A DNA stretch of 64,000 nucleotides from Bog-105 sp965277435 (GTDB taxonomy: Bacteria > Acidobacteriota > Terriglobia > Bryobacterales > Bryobacteraceae): assembly GCA_965277435.1 (NCBI GenBank), contig OZ255821.1, positions 2,728,001-2,792,000 of the forward strand. Direction: 5' to 3'. Shown piece after piece: positions 53,654 to 63,043 of this stretch. Positions within the stretch are counted from its first letter, which is position 1, and the number at the start of each line of letters is the position of its first letter. The notes below the pieces were generated by a model, which did not search any database, was not told the DNA's origin, and saw only the letters and a list, made by a program, of their open reading frames with translations. The position numbers and the translations under genes are program-made.

Positions 53654-55273
53654 ATGGTCTCGAGTGAGCAGACTCTTTCGAAAGCAAGCACAGGCCGCGA
53701 TGCCGCGCCACCAAACGAAAGAGGAACTTCGGCGGACTTGTGCCGAGCGCACAGCCGGTTTGGGGCGTCGTGCGCGATTTCACGAGAGGGCGGGTCCGTT
53801 GTGCGCGCGAGTCCTTTAGAAGGTTTACGCCAGAGCCGGTGGCAGCCCGGGCGCGGCGGAATTCGCGCGAAACTTGCGATTGGCTTCGCGGTAGTCTTGG
53901 CGGCGGTGTCTTGCCTGGGCGGAATCAGCCTTTACTCCATGTCACGCGCGTCGGCCCTCATGAACCGGATGGCGCACGAGGACCTGCCGGAGATTCAGCT
54001 AGCCAGCGAATTTGAACGCAATATTCTGCTGGCACGAATTCACTTCATCTATCACGTGACCATTCAGAAGCCGGGTGAGCTGGAGAAGGGGTGGGACAAC
54101 TTCTCCAAACTGCAAACAGTGCTGCCTAGGCTTGAGGCGCAGGCCGCTCTACCGGGCATGGCGGCGGTTCGAAATCAAACGGTGCAACTGAAACAAAATT
54201 TAGCCGACTACGATGTCTCGCTGCGAAGAATTCTCCAGGTCGTCGCCGCGCGGGAGAACCATGGCGCATCGTTCAGCCAGTTGGTAGCGGAATGGGCACG
54301 AATCGGCAATGCGCTGGTGAAGTCGTCGGCTGACCTGAACGGTCGCTATCTGGCGTCAGCCCAGGCCTCCTCTATTGAATATGCCGGTCAACTACAACGC
54401 AGCATGCGGCTGGTAGTGGTGGCCGGATTCCTGACATTATTGCTGGGACTGGGAACCGCAGTGATCGTGATCCGGCATGTGACGGCCGTAGTTTTCCTTT
54501 CAGTCGAACGCCTGCAGGCAGCAGCAAATAAGATGGACGGCGTAGCGCGCGAGGTTACCGAGTCTTCTCACTCGATAGCCGGCATGGCGGCCGAACAAGC
54601 TGCGTCGCTACGTGAAACTACCGCCTGTGCCGCAGAGGTCCAGGTGAAAGCGCAGCGTTTTGCCGGTCAGCGCAATCCAAGAACGACGCCATGATGGATT
54701 CGCAGCACCGCTCACTGAAAGCACAGGAAGTCGTGACCGAGATGATCGGCTCAATGGCCAAGATCAAAGGCGCTAACGAAAAAGCGGCGGAGATCACGCC
54801 CACGATCGATCAGATCGCATTTCAAACAAACATACTGGCGTTGAACGCGGCCATAGAAGCGGCTCGGGCAGGCGAAGCTAGCCTCGGTTTCTCGGTAGTT
54901 GCCGACGAAGTACGCACCCTGGCGCGAAGGTCTGCCGAAGCGGCCCGCGACACCACACAAGTAATCGCCTCGGCCTCGGAGACTACTGCTGAGGGTGCCC
55001 GGCAATTTGAACACGTCAGGGCCAGCCTGCGTGCCCTGGCGCAGGATGCGGTGAAAACGCAGGGATTGGCGAGCGAGGTCAGCGTGGAAAGCTCGAACCA
55101 GCCACGAGCTGTTCAGCAGATAGCAGCGACACTCACGCATTTTGGAGTCTGTTACGGAGCGGGTTGCTGGCGATGCGCTTGATCGCGTGGCAGCCGCCGA
55201 AGCCCTGACTTCACAAGTGGAGTCCTTACACTCGATTTCGGGCGATCTGGCGCAACTGACCGGGATCAAGTAG
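53654..55273 (+). pseudogene. Methyl-accepting chemotaxis protein gene with two compensating frameshifts
   Basis: Three coding segments line up in order. The first (to about 54670) encodes an N-terminal helix (KLAIGFAVVLAAVSCLGGI), a four-helix sensor-type region and a second helix. The middle one, in another frame (about 54670-55138), encodes the conserved signalling hairpin QIAFQTNILALNAAIEAARA. The third (55139-55273) ends ESVTERVAGDALDRVAAAEA...LTGIK in the first frame again. So one base was gained and one lost. The gene should not make a full receptor unless these are sequencing errors. The start is uncertain because the first 60 codons look non-coding. No other chemotaxis gene is nearby. 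Confidence 0.8.
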
Positions 55274-55299
55274 TCGGACCATTTCTTGCCCACAAAAAC

Positions 55300-56244
55300 T
55301 TAGACCACCACGCGAGTAATCGACGTCTTCTGGTAAATAGCCCGCGATTGTTCGAGACTGGCCAGCTCGATCCCCGGCAACATCGCCGAAGCGGTGCCCG
55401 CTGCCACACCCCAGCGTACTGCCTCGCCGAGTGAATCGCCCTGTTCGAGCGACCAGACAATAGCCGCCGCCATCGCATCGCCCGCCCCAATGGGACAGAG
55501 CGCATCGACCACCGGAGGCGTAACTTCAAGCACCCCTTCGGTCGACGTAGCCGCAATGGCGCCGCGACTGCCCAGCGACAATACCACCGATTTCGCACCC
55601 AGCGCTTTGATTCGCTGCACCGCTTCAATCAGCTGCGTCCGCGTAATCAGCGCCGCGTTCATAATCCGCTCAGCTTCCGACTGATTCGGTTTCACGATCG
55701 TCGGGTGCGCTTCCAATCCAAATAGCAGCGCGTCCCCATCGGCATCGAGCAGTGTCTCCACCTTGTGTTTCGTCGCCAGCTTAATCAGCTTGGTATAAAA
55801 ATGCGGATTCACAGAGGGCGGCAAGCTGCCGCATAACATCAGCCACGACGCTTCCGGCAGATGCTTTTCCGTCGCCTTCAGGATCTTGTCCAGTTCCGTA
55901 TCCGAAAGCGCCGGACCACGTTCGTTTAGCTTAATCGAGAGCCCACGCTGGTCTGAAATTGTGAGGTTGATGCGAATGGCATTGCGAATCTTTACGATCT
56001 CTTTGCCAAAAGTGTCGTCCGCTAAGTGTTCCTCGAACTTGCGCCCGACGTCCTTGCCGGAAGTCGTAATTGCTAGGGCCGGCGCCCCGAAACTGGTAAG
56101 AACCCGAGCCGCATTGATGCCTCGGCCGCCCGCGGCTTCCATCGTCGATTCGATATACGCCCGGTCTTCAAAAACCAGCCGGTCCACGGTGGTGATCCGG
56201 TCGAGGGCAGGATTGATCGTCAACGTGAGGATGGGTCGGCTCAT
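55300..56244 (-). CDS. PfkB-family hexose-phosphate kinase (1-phosphofructokinase-like)
   Basis: This 314-residue kinase has MSRPILTLTINPALDRIT at the N-terminus, GGRGINAARVLTSFG, VKPNQSEAERI and the catalytic PIGAGDAMAAA. This is the pattern of fructose-1-phosphate, 6-phosphofructo- and tagatose-6-phosphate kinases. No PTS genes are near, so a 6-phosphofructokinase of the PfkB type is as likely as FruK. Monocistronic; converges with the chemoreceptor pseudogene. Confidence 0.82.
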   Translation of the reverse strand: MSRPILTLTINPALDRITTVDRLVFEDRAYIESTMEAAGGRGINAARVLTSFGAPALAITTSGKDVGRKFEEHLADDTFGKEIVKIRNAIRINLTISDQRGLSIKLNERGPALSDTELDKILKATEKHLPEASWLMLCGSLPPSVNPHFYTKLIKLATKHKVETLLDADGDALLFGLEAHPTIVKPNQSEAERIMNAALITRTQLIEAVQRIKALGAKSVVLSLGSRGAIAATSTEGVLEVTPPVVDALCPIGAGDAMAAAIVWSLEQGDSLGEAVRWGVAAGTASAMLPGIELASLEQSRAIYQKTSITRVVV

Positions 56245-56356
56245 TCCGGCTGCGGCTTTCAGCGTAACAGTTTCGACGAAAATGTTTGTGTTCTGTATCG
56301 CTTACGGCGAATTTGGGTAGTCTGCCGGTAATTTGTGGCGCTCCGGCGGGATAGCC

Positions 56357-56995
56357 TTATGCCTGGGGCTTGCGCGCGGCCCGGCGAGCCGCCAGAATGC
56401 CCCCAAGGGCCGCCGAAATGGTAGTCAAAAAGAACATCTCCACCAACGCCTGCCGCAGACCGGCCAGAAACTGTTGCGGGTCCGCCAGCATCTTGGCCGC
56501 TTCCGGCATGCGTGCCAGGCTCGTTCTCAGCAACTCACGCCCGGCTTCCGTATTCAACTCTGAGTTCACTACAAATACGCAAAAGGCGAACACCAGAAAA
56601 AGCCACACGCCCGTCATCACGCCCAGGTAAGCGCCGCCGCCTGCCGAGAGCGGCTGCATGGTCTGCTTGCGATAGAAGTGGGCGGCAAAGTAACCGGCCG
56701 CGCACAGCACTACCAGACCCAGCGGCAGAATAATCATTGCCAGAGCCAGCGGAATGATGGCCACCGCCGCCACGCCAACCGTAATGGTCAGCGCCCGAAG
56801 ATTATTGAAGCCAATGGGCGCAGGCTTGCCAGCGGGTTCGCTTCCCGGTACGTCGAGCGGCCCCTGGACGGGCGCGACCGGCGTATCGGCGCCAGACATG
56901 CGTGCAATATCTTCTTCATACTGAGGCTTGCCACATTTGTGACAAAAGCGGGCGTCGTCCGGTAGCACCGCCCCGCAGGTACAACGTTGTTCCAC
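56357..56995 (-). CDS. Zinc-ribbon membrane protein
   Basis: This 212-residue protein has an N-terminal zinc ribbon (CTCG...CHKCG, residues 5-24), an acidic/Pro-rich linker, and about four membrane helices (LTITVGVAAVAIIPLALAMI, VLCAAGYFAAHFY, VMTGVWLFLVFAFCVFVV, and a C-terminal helix ISAALGGILAARRAA). Function unknown. Such zinc-ribbon membrane proteins are common in acidobacteria. Confidence 0.75.
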   Translation of the reverse strand: MEQRCTCGAVLPDDARFCHKCGKPQYEEDIARMSGADTPVAPVQGPLDVPGSEPAGKPAPIGFNNLRALTITVGVAAVAIIPLALAMIILPLGLVVLCAAGYFAAHFYRKQTMQPLSAGGGAYLGVMTGVWLFLVFAFCVFVVNSELNTEAGRELLRTSLARMPEAAKMLADPQQFLAGLRQALVEMFFLTTISAALGGILAARRAARKPQA

Positions 56996-57089
56996 ACTTT
57001 TATAGTACGGCGTTTACCCGGCAGGTCGGAGAGATAGCTGTTTGCGATGATCGTGCGATGCAGCTCCGTCCAGGGGATAATACGTCGCA

Positions 57090-58631
57090 GTGACTTTCTT
57101 CGAAAGCCTACTCGTGCTCTTGTTAGCGGCCATTGTTCTATTGCAGATCTCGCGCCGCCTCCTGCTCCCTTATCCAGCGATGCTGGCCGCAGCCGGAGTG
57201 TTTGTGGCTCTCATTCCTCGGTCCCCTAGTATCCGTTTAGCGCCTGATATGGCGCTGGCGCTTTTCATCGCGCCGGTCCTGGTCGATGCCGCATTCGACT
57301 TCCCCCTGGGGACGGCGCGCCGATTTTGGAGTCCCTTAGTTGCTCTGGTGATTGTCGCCGTAACGGTGACCACCGCGGCGGTCGCGTGGGTGGGATGGGC
57401 CTACATCGGTTTGCCCATTGCCGCCGCGATTGCACTGGGCGCGATTGTAGCGCCACCCGATGCGGCAGCGGCCACAGCCGTACTCACCGCTGTCTCCATT
57501 CCCAGAACAATCGAAGAGGTGCTTAAGGGTGAGAGCCTGTTTAACGATGCCACAGCGCTGCTGATTTTCAGCGCTGCCATAGCTGTACAGTCGAACGGCG
57601 GCATTACGGCAGGTGTCGCTCTCCGCTTGGCCTTGGCTGTTCCGGGCGGCCTGCTGCTTGGCATTGCTTGTGCATTTATCGTCCGCCGGGTGAATCGCTT
57701 CGTCGTAGATACGCTCGGCGGAAACCTGCTTCAATTTGTTCTTTCGTACCTGGTCTGGATTGCCGCACAGCGTTTGCAGTTGTCCGCCATCCTTTGTGTT
57801 ATCGCTTTCGCGATGACACTGGCGCGCGGTGTGCAAACCAGTCTTTCCGCGCGGATGCGTGTGCATTCCTATGCTGTTTGGAGTTCGGTTGTTTTCACGC
57901 TGAATGTTTTGGCGTTTCTGCTCATGGGAATGCAGGCTCGAACAATCGTGGCCAGAATGCCGGCCAATCGTTTGAGAGAAGCGTTTGTGAGCGCCGCCCT
58001 CGTGGTTCTCGCAGTGCTGATCGCCCGCATGGCTGTCATTTTTGGATTCAATCGATTGATTGCCTGGTGGCGCAAGCGGAAAGGGCTACCTGAACCTGCT
58101 TCGGCTCGCCAGGCAGTGCTGGTGGGTTGGTGCGGCATGCGCGGCTTTGTAACGCTTGCCACAGCATTTGCACTGCCGTCCTCTTTTCCTAAGCGCGACC
58201 TGGTTGTTCTGATCGCCTTTTCGGTGGTGCTGGCCACCCTGGTGCTACAAGGATTGACATTGGCGCCCCTTATCCGGCTGCTTAAGCTGAATGACAATAA
58301 CACCCAAGAGCGGGAGCTTACCGATGCGCGCGTCCGATTGGCCGGCGCGGCGCTCGCGGCATTGCACGACGAGACCGGCCTCGAAGTGGAGAATCACCGC
58401 TACAACTACTCCGTGCAGCGTGACGCCCCCACCGACCAGTCAAAGTGTCAATCGCTGGAACGGCATCGCGCGTTTGGTCTGGCTGCTATCACTGCCGAGC
58501 GTCAGGAGTTAGAGCGATTGCGGACCGACAACCAGGTCGGAATCGACATGTTCCTTCTCTTACAAGAGGAACTCGATTGGAGCGAACTCACGCTGCTTTC
58601 CGAGAACGATCGCCGCATCGTTGAAAATTGA
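57090..58631 (+). CDS. CPA1-family Na+/H+ antiporter
   Basis: This 513-residue protein has about 12 membrane helices and the CPA1 core: GAIVAPPDAAAATAVL holds the paired ion-binding Asp region, and EEVLKGESLFNDATALLIFS the second ND motif. The C-terminal 110 residues are hydrophilic and cytosolic. It exchanges Na+ for H+ across the inner membrane for pH and salt control. GTG start. Confidence 0.88.
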   Translation: MTFFESLLVLLLAAIVLLQISRRLLLPYPAMLAAAGVFVALIPRSPSIRLAPDMALALFIAPVLVDAAFDFPLGTARRFWSPLVALVIVAVTVTTAAVAWVGWAYIGLPIAAAIALGAIVAPPDAAAATAVLTAVSIPRTIEEVLKGESLFNDATALLIFSAAIAVQSNGGITAGVALRLALAVPGGLLLGIACAFIVRRVNRFVVDTLGGNLLQFVLSYLVWIAAQRLQLSAILCVIAFAMTLARGVQTSLSARMRVHSYAVWSSVVFTLNVLAFLLMGMQARTIVARMPANRLREAFVSAALVVLAVLIARMAVIFGFNRLIAWWRKRKGLPEPASARQAVLVGWCGMRGFVTLATAFALPSSFPKRDLVVLIAFSVVLATLVLQGLTLAPLIRLLKLNDNNTQERELTDARVRLAGAALAALHDETGLEVENHRYNYSVQRDAPTDQSKCQSLERHRAFGLAAITAERQELERLRTDNQVGIDMFLLLQEELDWSELTLLSENDRRIVEN

Positions 58632-58639
58632 TCGATCAC

Positions 58640-58790
58640 TCATAACTGAGCCGCGAGCGTAAGCGACCGGTGGGCTAACCTCAGGGCATTCGCTCGATTC
58701 CAGTGGGTTACCCACAGATCTATCATTCTTGTGTCGCGCACCCACGGGGTGGGTTGGAATTGCAATTTTGCGCCGGAAAGTGATAATAGC
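58640..58790. repeat. Intergenic palindromic repeat of the YARGS type
   Basis: The minus strand of this non-coding gap translates to PPVAYARGSVMSDRS, a string that recurs in spurious hypothetical proteins because of a dispersed palindromic repeat. The stretch also holds GTGGGT-T-ACCCAC and ACCCAC-GGG-GTGGGT, two hairpins built from the same arm. A REP-like element is the best reading. It sits between the antiporter 3' end and the convergent NAD(P)-binding gene. Confidence 0.55.
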
Positions 58791-58798
58791 TAAAATCA

Positions 58799-59422
58799 TC
58801 AGCTATTAGCGATAGCGATAGCTTGACGAAGGTGCTCGTCACTGGAAAGCTGAGCGATCATGAAGGCGGCCAGGTCGGCGCGGGTAATCTTATGAGCCTT
58901 CTCGCCGCTCTCGGCGGCGAAGACGCGTACGTTTCCTGTAGCGGTGTCGTCCGATAGAAGAGCCGGGCGAAGAATCACCCAGTCAAGATCGCTCGCTTCC
59001 ACAGCGGACTCCATAGCTGCTTTGTCCTTGTTAGTCCCGCGCAAAAAGGTCGATACCAGTAGGCGTTCGTAGAAAGTGGCATTCGCCTCACTCTCTCCTT
59101 CCCCCAGCATGGACGTGACCACGAGACGGCGGACACCGTTCCGCTGCATGGAAGCGATAATCGTTTTGGCCGCACTTCCTTCCAGCGTCGTTGTTTTGTA
59201 AGGTGTCTTGCCGCCAATCGTATCAAGCACTGCGTCCTTGCCGGCAACCGCTCCGTCCACTGCGACGCTATCTGTCGCGTCACCTTCAACCACGCGAACG
59301 TTCGGGCCTTTGTATTCCTCAGCCTTTCGCACAAAGGCGGTGACCTCATGGCCGCCGGCCACAGCCAGCTCGAGCACCGCCATACCCGTCTTGCCGGCGG
59401 CTCCAAAAACCAGGATTTTCAT
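58799..59422 (-). CDS. NAD(P)H-binding atypical SDR (NmrA-like)
   Basis: This 207-residue protein begins MKILVFGAAGKTGMAVLELA, with the GxxGxxG dinucleotide motif. VEGDATDSVAVDGAV and VTSMLGEGES follow the NAD(P)-binding 10 domain family. The ATG at 59422 is preceded by GGAG; an upstream in-frame ATG adds only charged residues. These proteins act as redox sensors or reductases. It follows the FAD oxidase gene by 55 bases in the same direction, so the two are probably cotranscribed under the LysR regulator. Confidence 0.82.
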   Translation of the reverse strand: MKILVFGAAGKTGMAVLELAVAGGHEVTAFVRKAEEYKGPNVRVVEGDATDSVAVDGAVAGKDAVLDTIGGKTPYKTTTLEGSAAKTIIASMQRNGVRRLVVTSMLGEGESEANATFYERLLVSTFLRGTNKDKAAMESAVEASDLDWVILRPALLSDDTATGNVRVFAAESGEKAHKITRADLAAFMIAQLSSDEHLRQAIAIANS

Positions 59423-59477
59423 TGACTCAGTTCTCCTCTCATCTGTTCGATTCTCCAAAGTAAGGCGCAGAGTAAAT

Positions 59478-60857
59478 TCATCCAGGAGGAATATTCAGGT
59501 TGAGGCTAAACACATTCCCCGGGTCATACTGCCGCTTCAGCGCTTGCAGCCGTGCATATTTCTCCGGCGTGAAAGCCGCCGGTACACGCGTCTGCTCATC
59601 ACCACGCAGGAAATTATAGGAGGCTTCTCCGGTAAAGACCGGGCCCAGAGACTTAAATGCCTCCTTCGTAGCGACCGCTAACTCCTCCAGCGTGGCCTTC
59701 ATCGCGGGCGATACCATGTGCAAAATGAAGGGAGCTTGCGGCGCGGTATAGGCCGTGTCATCCCCTCGTTCGGCTGCTAATTCGCCACCGAGCTGCTGAA
59801 GTTCGAATTGCATCAACGGCGGCATTTTCTCGTTGGCGATGCGCACTAAATCGTCGATTACCCCTTCTGTTAACTCGCGGAGGCACTCCGTGTGCGAATA
59901 CGCCGGTGAGCCCTCCATGCTGGAGGCTGGGTCGAAGGTTGCCATATCGGAGTACGGCCGCAAATCCAGTTCATCGAGCGCGGGATGTTTGAAGTTCCTG
60001 ATCTGCTCATGGAGAGCGTCACCGGTAGATTCATCGGCGTGGCAAACGCCGATAGCGCAGGCTTCCGTCAAGCCATGGAGCAGGAAGCTGGGCTTGGGAG
60101 GAAGTTTCATGAGTCGCAGTATGGTGCTCGTATCGTTGCCCAGCGTGGCTGACCACTCGCGGTAAAACCGCAACACCTCGGGAGCATCTTTCATGCGGTA
60201 GTACGCCATCCCGCCGAAGATCCGGCCCAGTGGAACCAGTCCGACAGCAAAAGATGCGACGACACCGAAGTTGCCGCCTCCTCCCTTCAATGCCCAGAAC
60301 AGATCGGGATTCTCTGTCTCGCTTGCCTCGACCACAGAGCCAGTAGCCAAGACAACCGTGGCGGATTTCATGGCGTGGCAGGCCGCCCCAGCTTTGCGTC
60401 CAATCCAGCCAACTCCCCCGCCCAGCGTGTAGCCGGTGACGCCGACATTCGAGACTTGGCCCGACGCATACGCGAGCCCGTATGGCTCTGCCGCGGCCGC
60501 CAAATCGCCCGACTTCACGCCCGGCTGCACGGTCGCCGTCTGTTCGGCCGCGGAGACTTCGACTGATCGCATTTCGCACAGGCGCAATAATATTCCGCCG
60601 TTGCACGGTTGCGCAACGCCATGTCCGGTATTCTGCACTGCCAGCGGCACAGCAAGCTCGCTCGCTGTCCGCACCACGGCGACAATGTCGTCGAGATTAG
60701 CAGCATTCACAATGGCCGCCGGATGCTGATCTAAGACCTGGAGCCACGGCGTACGCTCCTTGTCGTAAGCATCATTCTCTTCGGTAACTAAGGAACCGGT
60801 CAGTTGCCCCCGTAGTTTCTCGAGCGCGGCTTCGTCTAATCCTGCGGTCTGTGGCAT
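59478..60857 (-). CDS. FAD-linked oxidase of the berberine-bridge-enzyme type
   Basis: This 459-residue flavoenzyme has a PCMH-type FAD domain: PLAVQNTGHG holds the His expected to bind FAD covalently, followed by VTGYTLGGGVGW and DLFWALKGGGGNFGVV. The C-terminal BBE motif is KRQYDPGNVFSLNLNIPP. No signal peptide is seen. Such enzymes oxidise sugars, alkaloids or other alcohols with O2. It is divergent from the LysR gene, which very probably controls it. Confidence 0.88.
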   Translation of the reverse strand: MPQTAGLDEAALEKLRGQLTGSLVTEENDAYDKERTPWLQVLDQHPAAIVNAANLDDIVAVVRTASELAVPLAVQNTGHGVAQPCNGGILLRLCEMRSVEVSAAEQTATVQPGVKSGDLAAAAEPYGLAYASGQVSNVGVTGYTLGGGVGWIGRKAGAACHAMKSATVVLATGSVVEASETENPDLFWALKGGGGNFGVVASFAVGLVPLGRIFGGMAYYRMKDAPEVLRFYREWSATLGNDTSTILRLMKLPPKPSFLLHGLTEACAIGVCHADESTGDALHEQIRNFKHPALDELDLRPYSDMATFDPASSMEGSPAYSHTECLRELTEGVIDDLVRIANEKMPPLMQFELQQLGGELAAERGDDTAYTAPQAPFILHMVSPAMKATLEELAVATKEAFKSLGPVFTGEASYNFLRGDEQTRVPAAFTPEKYARLQALKRQYDPGNVFSLNLNIPPG

Positions 60858-60888
60858 AGCTCCTCATAAGATAAGCACGGGCGTCGCT

Positions 60889-60901
60889 TTGTTACTCGCA
60901 A
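60889..60901. promoter_or_regulatory. Candidate LysR-type binding site
   Basis: TTG-N7-CAA, a T-N11-A motif in a short dyad, lies in the 77-base gap between the divergent FAD oxidase and LysR genes. That is where LysR-type regulators usually bind. Confidence 0.5.
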
Positions 60902-60934
60902 GAATCGAGATACAGAATTGCATAAAATGAAGTA

Positions 60935-61858
60935 ATGCGTCTCCTTGCCGACATGGAGCTGTTTGTCGAACTGGCCAAGCTCCGCAACTTCGGTCGCGCG
61001 GCTGCCGCCCTCGATATCACTGCGTCTACCCTGAGTCGCCGGATTAGCAGTCTCGAAAGCGAGCTGGGTGTACCTTTGATTCGAAGATCAACACGAAGCT
61101 TTGCTCTTACTGAGTCCGGTCAGGAGTTTTTTGAGCGATCCAGGAAAATCGTCGCAGAGGCAACGCGGACTCGTGAAGAGATAGGCGCAAACTTCACGAA
61201 CGTTTCAGGCCATCTCAGGGTCGGCGCTCCCGCTGATTTGGTTACGACTCTTCTTGCACCTGTCTTCGCAAAATACTGCCGGGAGAACCCCAGTGTGTCC
61301 ATCGAGATCATCGCTACGCAAGCCCAACCGGATCTAACCAGCGATTCTCTCGATATTGCGTTCCTAGTGGCACACCAGGTTGCGCTTCCCGACTCCTCCT
61401 TTCCTGCGCGCCCAGTCGGATCGTTTCCCAGAATGATGTATGCTTCCAGGCTCTACCTCAAGCGTCAAGGGACTCCGGCTTCACCGCAAGCGCTGCGGGA
61501 ACATGCCTGCCTTCGCTATGTCCATTTCGGTCGCTCAACTGAAAAGTCTTGGGAACTGCAGCAGGGAAGAAAGCGTGAATCCATCGCTGTTGGTGGAGCG
61601 TGCGCCTCAAACAGCGTGATCGCGTTGGCTCAAGCGGCGCGGGAACACCTTGGAATTGCCATGCTTCCGCAGCATATGGCTTCACATCCGGCTTTCGGAG
61701 CGGGTCTTGTCAGAGTACTGCCGGATTGGGAGGGTGCGGGCGTGAATGTTTTCGCCTTGTCCGTCAACCGCGCTTTACCGGCGAAGACACGAGAGCTTAT
61801 TCATGTTGTCAAGTCCGACTTCACCAAACGACTGGCGCAACTCGAAGCCGTGTCATAG
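60935..61858 (+). CDS. LysR-family transcriptional regulator
   Basis: This 307-residue regulator has an N-terminal winged helix (MELFVELAKLRNFGRAAAAL, then SRRISSLESELGVPLIRRST) and a periplasmic-binding-protein-like effector domain (from about 90, GHLRVGAPADLVTTLLAPV). The DNA-binding domain resembles the CrgA/DhcR-type LysR group. It probably activates the divergent FAD oxidase and NAD(P)-binding genes and represses itself; the effector is unknown. Confidence 0.88.
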   Translation: MRLLADMELFVELAKLRNFGRAAAALDITASTLSRRISSLESELGVPLIRRSTRSFALTESGQEFFERSRKIVAEATRTREEIGANFTNVSGHLRVGAPADLVTTLLAPVFAKYCRENPSVSIEIIATQAQPDLTSDSLDIAFLVAHQVALPDSSFPARPVGSFPRMMYASRLYLKRQGTPASPQALREHACLRYVHFGRSTEKSWELQQGRKRESIAVGGACASNSVIALAQAAREHLGIAMLPQHMASHPAFGAGLVRVLPDWEGAGVNVFALSVNRALPAKTRELIHVVKSDFTKRLAQLEAVS

Positions 61859-61978
61859 GACGCTGCGCTCCACATACAGGCTCGCTTGTTCCCAAACTGT
61901 AAAAAATTCGTAAACTCACGCACCCGTCGGCACCCATAAGTCCGCAAAGCCGCCAAAACCGATACCATGTGATTTGCT

Positions 61979-62650
61979 ATGCAAAAGATCCTCGTCATCG
62001 ACGATGATGAGAGCCTGAGAGACACCATCGCCGTGATGCTGGAACGCGAGAACTTCGACCCTGTTCTCGCGGCCGATGGGAAAGCCGGTCTCGAGATGGC
62101 CGTTACTCTGAAGCCTCACCTCATCCTGGTTGACTTGCGCCTTCCTTTGTTAAGCGGCGTCGATGTATGCCGCCAGTTGCGCGCCGACCGTATCCAAACC
62201 CCGATTATCGTTCTGAGTGCCGCCGGCGATGAAGTCGACAAGGTTTTGTTACTCGAAATCGGGGCCGATGACTATATCGTCAAACCCTTCGGCACGCGTG
62301 AACTGCTGGCACGGATTCGCGCCCTGCTGCGGCGCGCGCTGCCCGAGACCAAAGCCGCCAGCTTCGGCGAGGTGGAAGTGGATTTCGATCATCGCACCAT
62401 CACCGCCAAAGGTTCCGAAGTCCGTCTCACGCCGGCCGAATACAATCTGCTTGTCTTCTTTCTTCATAATGCCAATCGCGCCCTCACCAGGGACTTGATT
62501 CTTAACTCCGTCTGGGGCTACGAATCCTATCCCAATACCCGCACCGTAGACGCGCATGTCGTCCGCCTCCGGCAGAAGTTAGAGCCCGATCCCGGCGTGC
62601 CCCGCCATTTCCTGACCGTACATGGCGTCGGATATCGCTTCCTGCCGTAG
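61979..62650 (+). CDS. OmpR/KdpE-type response regulator
   Basis: This 223-residue regulator has a receiver domain (acidic LVIDDDES, phospho-acceptor Asp in LILVDLRLP, Lys in YIVKPFG) and a winged-helix DNA-binding domain (LTPAEYNLLVFFLHNANR, VDAHVVRLRQKLEPDP, GVGYRFLP). It is closest to the KdpE-like branch. No histidine kinase gene is adjacent. A second receiver gene follows after 6 bases. Confidence 0.88.
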   Translation: MQKILVIDDDESLRDTIAVMLERENFDPVLAADGKAGLEMAVTLKPHLILVDLRLPLLSGVDVCRQLRADRIQTPIIVLSAAGDEVDKVLLLEIGADDYIVKPFGTRELLARIRALLRRALPETKAASFGEVEVDFDHRTITAKGSEVRLTPAEYNLLVFFLHNANRALTRDLILNSVWGYESYPNTRTVDAHVVRLRQKLEPDPGVPRHFLTVHGVGYRFLP

Positions 62651-62656
62651 GCCCGT

Positions 62657-63043
62657 GTGTCTCGCCCTCTTGTCCTCATCGTCGAAGACGCCGATAACGT
62701 CACGCCCTTAGTGATTGCGCTCGAAAGCCTTCCCGAAAACTGGGACGTGCGCACGGTCTCGAACGGCAAACTGGCGCTTGAATTAATCACCGCCGGCAAT
62801 ACCTGTCTGGCGGGCGTTGTCACCGACGTCAACCTTCCCTTTGTCGATGGACTGGCGCTCGTGCGGGCCATTCGCGCGCAGCCTCGCTACTCCGGCCTGC
62901 CCGTGATCGTGGTCAGCGGCAACATCGATTCCGAAATCTCCAATCGCGCCACCAAACAAGGCGCAAATGCCTTCTTCGCTAAACCGTATTCCCCCACCCA
63001 GGTCCGCCAAAAATTATGTGAGCTCATGTATGCTGCTTCCTAA
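62657..63043 (+). CDS. Stand-alone receiver domain protein
   Basis: This 128-residue single-domain response regulator has acidic VLIVEDAD, phospho-acceptor Asp in VVTDVNLP, Ser in VIVVSGN and Lys in FFAKPYS. There is no output domain, so it may relay phosphate or compete for it. GTG start. Overlaps the next gene by 14 bases. Confidence 0.82.
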   Translation: MSRPLVLIVEDADNVTPLVIALESLPENWDVRTVSNGKLALELITAGNTCLAGVVTDVNLPFVDGLALVRAIRAQPRYSGLPVIVVSGNIDSEISNRATKQGANAFFAKPYSPTQVRQKLCELMYAAS

